In this document: piece by piece, positions 22,954 through 31,860 of the stretch
Position numbering within the stretch: the stretch's first letter is position 1
How the letters are laid out: every line of letters begins with the position of its first letter
NCBI GenBank assembly: GCA_015179045.1
Contig: WHUZ01000003.1
Location: 558,001 to 622,000 of the forward strand
DNA: 64,000 nt
DNA from: Kalaharituber pfeilii
Taxonomy: Eukaryota > Ascomycota > Pezizomycetes > Pezizales > Pezizaceae
Direction of reading: 5' to 3'
Made by a program: the position numbers and the translations under genes
Notes under the pieces: model-generated
Told to the model about the DNA's origin: nothing
Seen by the model: only the letters and a program-made list of their open reading frames with translations
Database searches by the model: none

Positions 22954-23205
22954 ATGCCTCCAAGACGTCCAAGAGCAACTGTGACTCCTTCAGTATCTAA
23001 CACCTCCCAAATAGGCACTCCCAGCTCGGAAAGACCAGAAGAAGAGACTCCACAAGCTGAGTCTGCTTCAGCAACTCCAAATCCTCCTAGTTCAACTGCT
23101 CGAACTCGCCTCACTGAGGAAGAACGCTTAATCCTCGTGCGCTTATGCTTGGAGTATCAAGATGAACATACTCCAAGAAATAAAACGAAGTTTTCGTCCA
23201 GCTAG
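22954..23205 (+). pseudogene. Harbinger accessory protein (Myb/SANT-like), truncated
   Basis: The frame begins MPPRRPRATVTPS, runs through a Ser/Thr/Pro-rich linker, then reads RLTEEERLILVRLCLEYQDE, which looks like the first helix of a Myb/SANT-like DNA-binding domain found with Harbinger transposases. It ends abruptly at 23205, where it meets the opposing transposase fragment, so most of the domain is lost. Length is 83 residues. I infer a non-functional remnant of the accessory gene. Confidence 0.6.
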
Positions 23206-23631
23206 GTATTCAGTAATGCTATTAAAGATACTGGATTGCCAGGCTTGTCCTCTTCCAAATACATGTAGATTCTCTTTGTATCGATTAGGAGCAGATAATC
23301 GGTAAAGAAGTAGACAAAATGCAGCCTCCGGTGAGGGTTTGTATCTCTTAACATATTTGATCTTATCCAATCGCAGGTATGGTAGAATCTCTCGAATTTC
23401 AGCCTTGGTGAACCGAAAGTACTCTATGCATTGCTCATCAGTCCAAGTATCTAATGAAAATTCAACGGGGGGTGCTGGCAATGCTGGCCTCCTAGCTCGC
23501 TGGCCATATCGCTTCCTCCGACAATTTCTTGTTGTATATGCCACTGCAACTGTAGAAAGTACTTGCAAGAGAGTACTACAGGCTGCAACTGCTGCCTGTG
23601 CAGCTGCGAAATACTGTAGGTGCATGTGCAT
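23143..23631 (-). pseudogene. Harbinger (HARBI1-type) transposase N-terminal fragment
   Basis: From ATG at 23631 the frame reads MHMHLQYFAAAQAAV, an arginine-rich stretch (RNCRRKRYGQRARR), then FRFTKAEIREILPYLRL, KPSPEAAFCLLLYRLSAPNR, and a C-terminal piece with FNSITEYLAG. The second half matches the helix-rich region that precedes the DDE domain in fungal HARBI1-like transposases. The catalytic DDE domain is missing. The deletion junction with the Myb-like frame is near 23180-23210. Any mobility would need a full copy elsewhere. Confidence 0.65.
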
Positions 23632-23775
23632 GGTGGATTCGTTGCAATAATTGGTATGGGGATATAAATGGGGATATGAACGGGGAGTGCGTGCCAAATC
23701 TCTCATTTGCAGCATTCCCGCTAAGATGACTAAGACAATACGGGGAAAATTTACGGGGATATTGCCAAAGCTCTC

Positions 23776-26008
23776 TAACAGAGCAGTCCCCATTGCTGAG
23801 GCCACATCCTCATGGGCCTTACACCGCACATGGAGGCTGCATTATTATACAAACCTGACTGTTCTCCTAAGTACTCGTACACTAAGTACAGGGCACTGAA
23901 AATCAAGACGATGACTCAGCCTGGCTTGTTGTTAGCTGGTAACGTCCGGACTGGCTTCGTCCAAAATACTGTTCTCGCTGCGTCCTTCACTGCGCGGTCA
24001 ATCCGCCAGTTGAAACTCAAAGGTATCATGAGTGTGACGGAGCATTAGTTGCGTCGTATTCCGATCCGATTGGTGATTGTTACTGATGTCACCCTGCTCA
24101 CCACACATTAATCCTCCTCTAAGACTGCCGAAGCCAGATGGCATGGGATCACCATTAGGGCGAACCTAGTGATCATGTTAAGCGGAACCCAGCATCGTAA
24201 AAATCCGCAATGAATCGAAAGGTTCATCAACCTATGATGGCTCTGTGGTTTCGATCTACAGCTCTGCTAACTGTCAGCAAAATCAGAGATAAATACACTT
24301 ATAATAGGGCTAGTGGGGTGGCGGCCAATGAGTGCACGCTTTGAGTCAATTGCACGTTACATGCTTTCAACAACGGAATCTGGAGCACAGAAAATTGCAG
24401 TCCAGCCTTATCCGTTTAGCAGGACAGACATTTATTTAGTTAGGCGTCACGAGAGGGCCTCCAGTCGAGTCGCCAAATACTTAGGTGTAGCGCAACTACG
24501 GCCCAATCATATATCACACAACAGCATCTCAGCGAAATTGGAAAACGATTTGTCTGGTCGCATAAATGAGTTTTTGTGATCAATCAGACACTCAGGAAGC
24601 TAGGGGCCAACGTTAGATTGATGCTGTCTCTCTATCATCATTCTATTCTGCTCTACTAGCATTCCAGTGGGAAGCATTCCTATTCGCAAACAAGTTACAT
24701 ACCTATGCATCTTTTCCATTAAGCTAATTTTAACCCTGCAGATTCTGTTAAATTGCACATTTAATCCGAGAGATCGCCGGCGCTCGTTACTGTCAAAATT
24801 GTTCCTTGCCTTGATCAGAGGAACCCACTGGCCCTTTTGCAGCTATGCTTGTTGGTACCACCAGTATCATACCCTAGGTATCATATGTGCAGGTACCGCG
24901 ATCGACTTTGCCTCAGCAAGCAGGGGTATCTGCTTGTTAGCCGCCGCGAGCTTGGCAGGGCCCCTTCGCGCCTGGGAAGGAAAAGGATCTGAGCAACATC
25001 TTTCCATTTTCACCTCGCACCACCTTGAAGTTGGCCTAGACTAGGACTTGTGGCCTCAAACTCAAACTTTTGCACCTTCTCCTGGCCCTTCACAAAGTGG
25101 TTAGGGGGTTCCCCCCAGCGAGCCCACTATCGATTTCATATTGCTGTCAATACTCTGGCGTCTTGTCCCCAGGCCTTATGATAGATACATGACCCATCCA
25201 GGCCATCAATTTCCTTTGGCCGAGAACTATGCTAGCTTTTCGTACACAGCTAATTTAGTTATTCACCTTTGTCATATGTGCCTTCGTTTAGTTCGACACT
25301 ACTTGCATTTTGTTAATTCTATGTAGCTGCTTTTCTGGTGCTCGATCAGTCGAACCCCCATACAAAGAGCTGGTCTCTATATCGGCCTCCTCCAAATTTG
25401 GTGTAGTTCAAGCTTAGGACCCTTGACAGACCCCCCATCCATCAATTTGGACCCCCTTTAGGATCCATACACCCCATCAAGAGGTCCACATTCCCTGCCG
25501 GCATGGCTCAAGTAACCACCAGGTGAAGGGCAATTCACCCATGCCGCCCCACAGCCTCTGTCCCCCTCAAATTCAACAAGAGCTTCCTTTTGAAGTCGCT
25601 TTACTGACCCTCAAAACCAGATCCTCTGGGACATATTTTAACAGTCAAGACCAACCGCGGATATTCAATAACGAAGATTCCGAGCAAACTTGGGACGCAT
25701 TCTCAGAATCTAGTGTTTCAACTGTTGGACAAGGCTTCAAAGGGTGAGCGACAGTAAGACTTATTTCCTCTTGTATGAGGGAGTGTAGCTGACAACACTT
25801 TACCAGGCAGTATCACAGCGGTTGTTCACCTGTGTACAACAGATTCTGGAAATACGGTAAAGAATTCGGCTTCAAGGTGCAACTACCAACGCCACGAAGT
25901 GTCTCCAATTTCCCTTTGTTTCAAAGTCATGCAAGATACGCTAGTGTCCCTCAAGTAAACTATTCTGAGAACAACAAGACGATTTATACCAAGTTACGGT
26001 GTGTCTCG
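23776..26008. other. Intergenic DNA, no gene confirmed
   Basis: Apart from a second tRNA-like repeat (24181-24280, minus) I see nothing firm. An open stretch at 25541-25742 could splice (GTGAGC...CCAG) to 25808 onward and extend the coiled-coil gene upstream, but that peptide has no recognisable similarity. Confidence 0.45.
24181..24280 (-). repeat. Second tRNA-like copy
   Basis: Read on the minus strand it shares the order GTTAGCAGA, a spacer of about 45 nt, then ATGAACCTTTCGATTC with the sequence at 22341-22420. TTTCGATTC is near a B-box. This may be a second member of one tRNA-derived repeat family. Confidence 0.3.
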
Positions 26009-28652
26009 ATGATGTCGGTCTTACCATCACCAACCGCCGCAAGTGTCAATTTGCTGCTGGATATTCCTCCAAGGAAGCTTTCCTTAACTTCTTCGGAAGA
26101 TTCTTACGACAGTCAGAGTAAAGCACCGAAGTCTCCTGTAGGAAATCGTTTAACGTCATTATTTCGGTGGCAGAGTGTTTCATCGCATGAATCGAATACA
26201 ACCGTCTCGGCGCGTGCGCCATCCCCATCACTGTCTCCGAAAACATTGGGACCCTCCTTCAAGTCGGTACCCCCAATGATTGACACCTTACGAGCAAATA
26301 CTGCACATAATACTGCTTTTGTCTCTGACTCCGCACTCTCTCTACCACCTTTAACCTCTAGCTATGAATCGTTAGAAGAAGAACTAAGAGCTGTATCTGC
26401 GGATCTGGCTGCCTCAATCAAGCGGGAGATGGAGCTAGAAGATTTGGTTGAGAAGCTGGAGGCTGAGGCGGTTGACGCTGGTGCTGCTAATAATCGGGAG
26501 AAACGAACAAGTGACTACTTCTCTGATGTGGGGACCCCGGACCGGGGTTTGGACAGCCCTTCAAAACATGAGCAGGAACTCGAGAAATTGAAGCGGCAAT
26601 ACGAACAAGGGAAGGCACAGATGCGACTGGAAATGCTTGAGAAGCTGTCAGAGGAACGGCATAGGCGAATAGCAGCGGAGACTCAAATGAGAGAATTGGA
26701 GGATCAGGTCTCACGAGTATGAAACGCACTGGATGGGTTCTGTTTATTAGACTGACGATTTGCTAGGGTGACATTTCTCAACTTATCTCCACAGATGCTG
26801 GGAAAGTAGCGAAACTGGAACATGCTTTAGAAGACGCCAGGAGAAAACTCACGGAAGAAAAGCTGGCTCGTGAGAACTTTGAGCAGTTAGTCACTGCAAT
26901 AAAAGAGGAGCTACAAGCAAACAGAAGAGAACGAGATCGGTTACGAGATGATGTGGTTCATCTTGAAGCAAAAGTGCTGAAATTGGAGGTCGAAGCATGC
27001 CATATGGAAAAGATTATTGCGGACAACAGCAAGTTACAACAAGAACTGGCCGCCTTACGGAATGAGAAAACTGCTTTACCGTCATTTCAACGAAAACCTC
27101 TCGAATTGCGTTTATCTACCCCGCAGGGAAGCGAATGTCTTTGGCACAAATGACTGGACTCTCAATCACGCAACCTCCTACAGTGTCACAATCGCCACTG
27201 TCCTCCAAGGAGAAGGATACCTTACAAGAGCAGCTGAAGGCAGTAGAGGAACAAAGGGATGCGCTACAACAGGCAATACGCAGTCTGAGAGAACACCAGA
27301 AGTATGAAAATAAACAAGCAATGCAGAAAATAAAGGCACTGGAGCTGGAAAGGGATCGAGCATTGCAGGATTCGCCTAGAAAGTTTGCTAATAGTAAAGA
27401 GATCACCCTTTTGCGGAGGGAGGTTGATCGATTACGGCAACGTGCAGAGGATGCGCTTGATGCCAAATTCAACTGTGAAAGGAATCTTGGTTCCTTAAAG
27501 ATGGATTTGGAGAGAGCGGAGCAAGAAACATCTAGTCTTAGAGCCTTGCTGCAGGAACATGATACTCTGGCTAGTCATCATGAAGAGCTAAAGGATTCAC
27601 ATTATCGGCTTTCAAAGCAAGTCTCAGAACTGAAATTTGATCACAGCCTTGCGACATCAGCTACCTTGCAACGTGCATATAAAGACCTTCAACTGACACA
27701 TGAGTTAACACTGAGTCGTCTTGATAGCCTGGGAGCGAAAGGAGGTGGTGTTTTGGATAATTTCAACGTACGTCAACTAGAGTTGGCTGCCTCAAGTGAG
27801 GAATCGCAAAGAGCTATGAACAGGTTACGTCAAAGTCTCGCGGAAGCAGAGGCCAAGAAGACTTCCGCTGAAGTTGAAGCAGATGCCTATAAGAAACGGG
27901 CAGAGGCTCTCCAAGATGCTGAACGAAGTCATCTCGAGGAAGAGAGATCGCTATCACTTCAGCTCCGAGATTCTACAGAACGTGTCCAGCAATTAGCTAC
28001 ACAAGTACAAATGCAGATGATGTCAAATGGAGCATTACGTGAAAGGCTCGCTGCAGCCATTCAACGCGGTGAAGCTGATCAACAAAGATCTGCTGCAAGA
28101 ATCAATGAGCTTCAAAGCCGACTAAAAATGTTAGAAGAGAGGGTTCTCGTAGCTCAACAAGAAACAGACGATGCAATTAGTCACCATGAAGAAGAGATTC
28201 GTATGATGCAGCAAAATCATTCTACGCAATTGACACGCCTGAAGTCAACTTTGGCCAAGCAACCGGGGCAGTCGTCTCCAAGAATGCCCTTATCACCACT
28301 CCTGAAGTCTCCATTGAAGTCACCAAGACTGGAATGGGCAAATAAACCTCAGAACGATAGTGCTTTGAACAGTTCTGAAAGGGCTGAATTCCTTGAAAAG
28401 AAAGTCGTAGAGCTGGAGAAAGCCTTGACGGAAGCAGAAAAGGAGATGCAGGAGGTAGTAGGCAAGATGAACATGGCTCAAATTGAAGTCGCAGAGTTGA
28501 CATCACAAAGGTATAATTCCTTCCTTTGATTATGGGTTTTGAGTAGACATTGACATTGTTTTATTTACAGAGATGAGGCTGCTCGTCTAACAAGAAAACT
28601 GCAATCTGAGATTGCTGCAGAAAAAGCCAAATATACCCACTTTGTTACTTGA
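26009..28652 (+). CDS. Long coiled-coil protein of Pezizomycotina (Uso1-like annotations), with an apparent frameshift
   Basis: A conserved fungal coiled-coil protein often annotated as Uso1/UsoA-like, without proven function. From ATG 26009 (MMSVLPSPTAASVN) the exons are 26009-26716, 26767-28510 and 28571-28652, stop included. The N-terminus is Ser/Pro-rich with SPVGNRLTSLFRW, then heptad-rich helix from about residue 125 (EELRAVSADLAASIKREMEL) almost to the end. Segments such as EEQRDALQQAIRSL and NLGSLKMDLERAEQETSSLR match the family. The reading frame changes between 27061 and 27126: upstream reads AALRNEKTALPSF, downstream reads AGKRMSLAQMTGLS, and no normal intron reconciles them. One missing base, real or an assembly error, is the simplest cause. 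An upstream exon is possible. The C-terminus seems short for the family. Confidence 0.7.
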
Positions 28653-29180
28653 TAATGTTGATGACGGCATCCGAATGACTGTAATATATGGACACTGTAT
28701 ACTGGTTATATCACATAGATTTACTGTTTCCATCACTAGCGCACCCTTCCTTCATGATTGTTACATTATCACATTCTAATCCACATGTATATTTGTTTTT
28801 ACTTTTTTTTTTATTTTTATTTTTTATTTTTTATTTTTATTTTTTTTATTATTTTTATTGTTTTTTTTGGGCTCTGCTAGGCTCTGCATTTGGTGTTAGG
28901 TCCTTTACAGGTGTTACATCTTATACCTTCACGAACCAGACTAAACTTCACGTTAAGTTCTACTGACTCTTAACACTCTCAATTTCCTTCTTTATTTTTC
29001 TTTTCTTTTATGAGGCGTTTATTCTCAGTGATTTTCACCTACAAGTATTTTGAAACGCTGGCACAACACTATGACCTTATATTGTCTAATGTAGAAAGTG
29101 GATAATTCTGTTGGATAATGAGTGCGTGGGTATATAACTCAAAAATAGAACCTCCATTGGAGGACTACACTTTATACCTC
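28653..29180. other. Convergent 3' spacer with a T/A microsatellite
   Basis: This separates the coiled-coil gene from the hydrolase. An impure TTTTTA-type repeat occupies 28800-28868. No gene is seen. Confidence 0.6.
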
Positions 29181-30517
29181 TCATAATTTTGAAAGCCTCT
29201 GCATAAACTCTTGGGTTATTGTTTGCCCGACTGCAAGTGATGACGCCTTCTCTGCTTGCTTCTCCCATTTCCTGATATGTTTGGCCAGGAATGGCGCGAG
29301 GCATTTCGCAGTCTCCGCTGGTGCTTCTTGGGGTATCAAGTGCCCTGCTCTCTCGATGGTTATCATCTCTGCATCCGGGTTCTGTTGCTTTTTTCCTTGC
29401 CGTGCTTCGGCGTTTGACAGGCCAGATTTACCACCGAAAATGTAAAGGATGGAGACCTTGATAGCTGGTAAGGCATCAAATGTGCGCGCAGGCTCAGCTC
29501 TATACAGAGTATCGGAGTTAGGATCGAGTTGCAAAAAAGTCATAACCTCTTGGTGCTTTGTCGTTGTCAGGGTAACAGCACTTTTAGAGTTCGGCGGGAC
29601 GGGGTAGATGGCGGTAGGTAGAGGTCGGAGGCCATATTTCTACCTCAGACGTTAGCTTCTATATTTTTTGAGGGGATTAGGGTAACAGTGCTGCGCTTAT
29701 GTACGTCATACCAATTGAAGCTCAAGAACTCGCGGATCCCATGCGTTGTAGAATGACCTTGAACGGAAGAACTTCTCTGCTTCTTCCCTTGATGGCCAGA
29801 TGTCACGCCGCCTGGCAGATGCTACTGCTGGCTTTTCTCCTGGATCCAGGACCTGTTTGTTCGCAGCGTGAATGAGTGGATCTATTCCTACAATTGCCGT
29901 GAAGAGGCCAGGATTGCGAATAGCGCATTCAAAGATGGCTTGTCCGCCTATGGAATGTCCAATGCCAATTCTAGGAGCTGGCATATACGAAGCAAAGGTG
30001 TTGATCATTTGCTCAATGTCCCGGGAATAGTCGTTCCAGCAAGCTTCAAGGACAATTGTTAGTTAAATTGATGAGAACCACATTTATGATTCGTGTGCGC
30101 TGTGACACTTACGGTTATCACCAAGATCTTTCTCGTTGACAATGCTTGATGCGCCTTGATGCGCTGCATCCAATGCCCACACCGCCCTTATTCGAAATCC
30201 GTAGTCTTTCGAACTGATAAGCAACTCGTCAAACATGGGTTCATACAGCTCCTGCAACAGCATACATATCGTGTCAACGAAACCGAACCCTAGCCGTTCA
30301 ACGTATCGTACGGCCGTATAAATGTCACCTTTTGAAACCCATTTGCGTGCGCGATAATCAAAGTGACATCGCCCGGCACCGGCGTCTGATCAACAGGGGT
30401 GTACTGATTAAGCACAATTCTCAGTTGTGTATCAGGGTGCCGTGTCGCCCTAATGTACTCGCGCGGGAAGGCGGCGGGGATCGTGTGTGTCTTGACATCC
30501 CACCTCGGGACGCTCAT
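29181..30517 (-). CDS. Alpha/beta hydrolase (abhydrolase fold)
   Basis: Predicted serine hydrolase; the substrate is unknown. Four minus-strand exons join in frame: 30517-30329, 30251-30113, 30043-29712 and 29639-29181, giving 372 residues. The start MSVPRWDVKTHTIPAAF fits the family, in which a VKxHTIP segment lies near the N-terminus. Exon 1 ends HANGFQK, the oxyanion-side motif, and exon 2 continues ELYEPMFDELL. GIGHSIGGQA near residue 142 is the nucleophile elbow with the catalytic serine. FGGKSGLSNAEARQ and RAGHLIPQEAP supply the likely acid and histidine of the triad. An upstream in-frame ATG at 30673 exists, but it lies inside a retroposed insert (30664-30732), so I prefer 30517. Similar proteins are annotated as toxin-biosynthesis-like or peroxisomal hydrolases; no peroxisomal tripeptide is certain (it ends LSKL). 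Confidence 0.82.
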
Positions 30518-30649
30518 GGCTGCAAGTGCGTGGATGTCGAACACACACACGCCCGAGTTTGCAGAATAAGGTTTAAAGCTGGAGTCTGGGATAGCGACGG
30601 GGACAGGGACGCAGGAGGAGTACGCCCTTAAATGTGCCCCACCAACTGC

Positions 30650-30702
30650 AAGCCTCGTGTCCCACCCTGCCATGGCTTGGTGCTGCAAGCGGGGTTATGT
30701 GA

Positions 30703-30735
<33 letters not shown>

Positions 30736-30746
30736 CCTCGTGTCCC
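30650..30746. mobile_element. Retroposed fragment with poly(A) tail and 14-bp target duplication
   Basis: AAGCCTCGTGTCCC occurs at 30650-30663 and again at 30733-30746. Between the copies lie about 42 bp of unique sequence followed by a run of 29 A (30706-30734). Unique sequence, poly(A) and long target duplication together are the signature of LINE-mediated retroposition of a 5'-truncated transcript or SINE. The insert brings an ATG that extends the hydrolase frame. Confidence 0.8.
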
Positions 30747-30756
30747 GGCAGCATTA

Positions 30757-31506
30757 GAGGGGTTTTGCAAACCCCGAACTTTTTTCAGGGTTTGGAAAAA
30801 AAATATGTTGCCTTAGCAACCATGTATTTACTAGACAGAAAAATAAGTATTTGGACAGGGGATAATGCATATTATGCGCTATGCGGTATTTGGCAGAAAC
30901 TAGCATATTTTCGTCTGGTGATAGCCATAAGACAGTCCAAATTTTGTGATAGGGTGTCCAACTTCATTATGTAAGAAAGTATTTGGACAGCTGACATAAT
31001 GAATTTGCACTTTTACACCTATTCTTTACTGCCAAGCATACGAAAATATGCTAGTTTCTGCCAAATACCGCATAGCGCATAATATGCATTATCCCCTGTC
31101 CAAATACTTATTTTTCTGTCTAGTATTATTGCCAAATCCTGAAAAATTCCCTTCCGAAATCCGGAAAACTGACCCTTAAACTGTAAAATTCCCACAACAC
31201 TTAATTCTGAAGATATTTACATCAAGAAAACGTGAAAATTGAGCCAAGTCACTCCTCTATCTGCTCAAAAAAAATTCTATCCAAGTGCGATGTCGTGGGT
31301 GCTGTTACGGTTCTCTTAAACTCCGTCTCTCAATTCTGCTACTAGAACATTACAACCTGCATCACAACCACCCTGGCGGTTGTAGTGTACCGGGGGTCAA
31401 TTCCTAAGTTTTCAGGCTAACTTGCAAAACCTCATGCATTTTCAGGGTTGCAGCATGATTACTAATTAAGTTACCCGTAAATTTCAGGGTTCGTGCAAAA
31501 CCCCTC
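30757..31506. mobile_element. TA-flanked DNA element with GAGGGGTTTTGCA ends, host of a nested MITE
   Basis: The left end GAGGGGTTTTGCA and right end TGCAAAACCCCTC are exact inverses, flanked by TA (30755-30756 and 31507-31508). TTTTCAGGGTT motifs recur just inside both ends. Removing the nested MITE leaves about 455 bp without coding capacity. It fits a non-autonomous Tc1/mariner-type element. Confidence 0.7.
30831..31123. mobile_element. CTAGACAG MITE, copy 1
   Basis: A 293-bp element with long inverted ends (about 85-95 bp) starting CTAGACAGAAAAATAAGTAT, flanked by TA (30829-30830 and 31124-31125). It has no coding frame. A second copy lies at 60771-61054 with the internal part in the opposite orientation. 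It is inserted inside the larger TA-flanked element. Confidence 0.88.
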
Positions 31507-31860
31507 TATTGCTGTGAGGGTCCAGCGGTGAAGGTGTCCCCCACGAGCAGCCCGGTGCCAAGCCCCTCTCGGCCGCGGCTTTGCCTCGGCACCGCAGCGT
31601 GGCGCATTTCAATAGTGGCTTGGCATGAGGCTGGCCGGCTCTCTTGGCGTGGCTGATCCACGTGACAGCGCATCGAGCACAAGCGGCGTGCCAAGGCGGC
31701 GCTGGTGGGCGCTGCGCAGCACGCGTCTCGGAGTCGAATTTAGCAAGGCCGGGCCTAGCGCGAGGGTGCTCCACGCTTCACGTCTTCCCTCATCCACGCT
31801 TTGCGCACCACCGCAGTCCATCTCGCTCCAGAGGCCGCAAGTAAGTCCCATTCTGCAGTA

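Larger units (their letters stand above)
22659..23775. mobile_element. PIF/Harbinger-like transposon, internally deleted
   Basis: Terminal inverted repeats of about 36 bp start GAGAGCTTTGGCAAT and continue with CCCCGTAA-type motifs (22659-22695 and 23738-23775). TAACA sits on both sides (22654-22658 and 23776-23780); because TAA is shared, a 3-bp TWA-type Harbinger duplication is also possible. CCCCGTAA recurs several times just inside the left end. The 1.1-kb interior has two converging, truncated frames: a Myb/SANT-like protein on the plus strand and a transposase N-terminus on the minus strand. That is the usual two-gene Harbinger layout with the middle removed. Confidence 0.8.

Noticed and set aside
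25541..25742. Possible extra first exon of the coiled-coil gene
   Set aside because: A valid GTGAGC...CCAG intron could join it, but the peptide is not like family N-termini; kept only as a remark.
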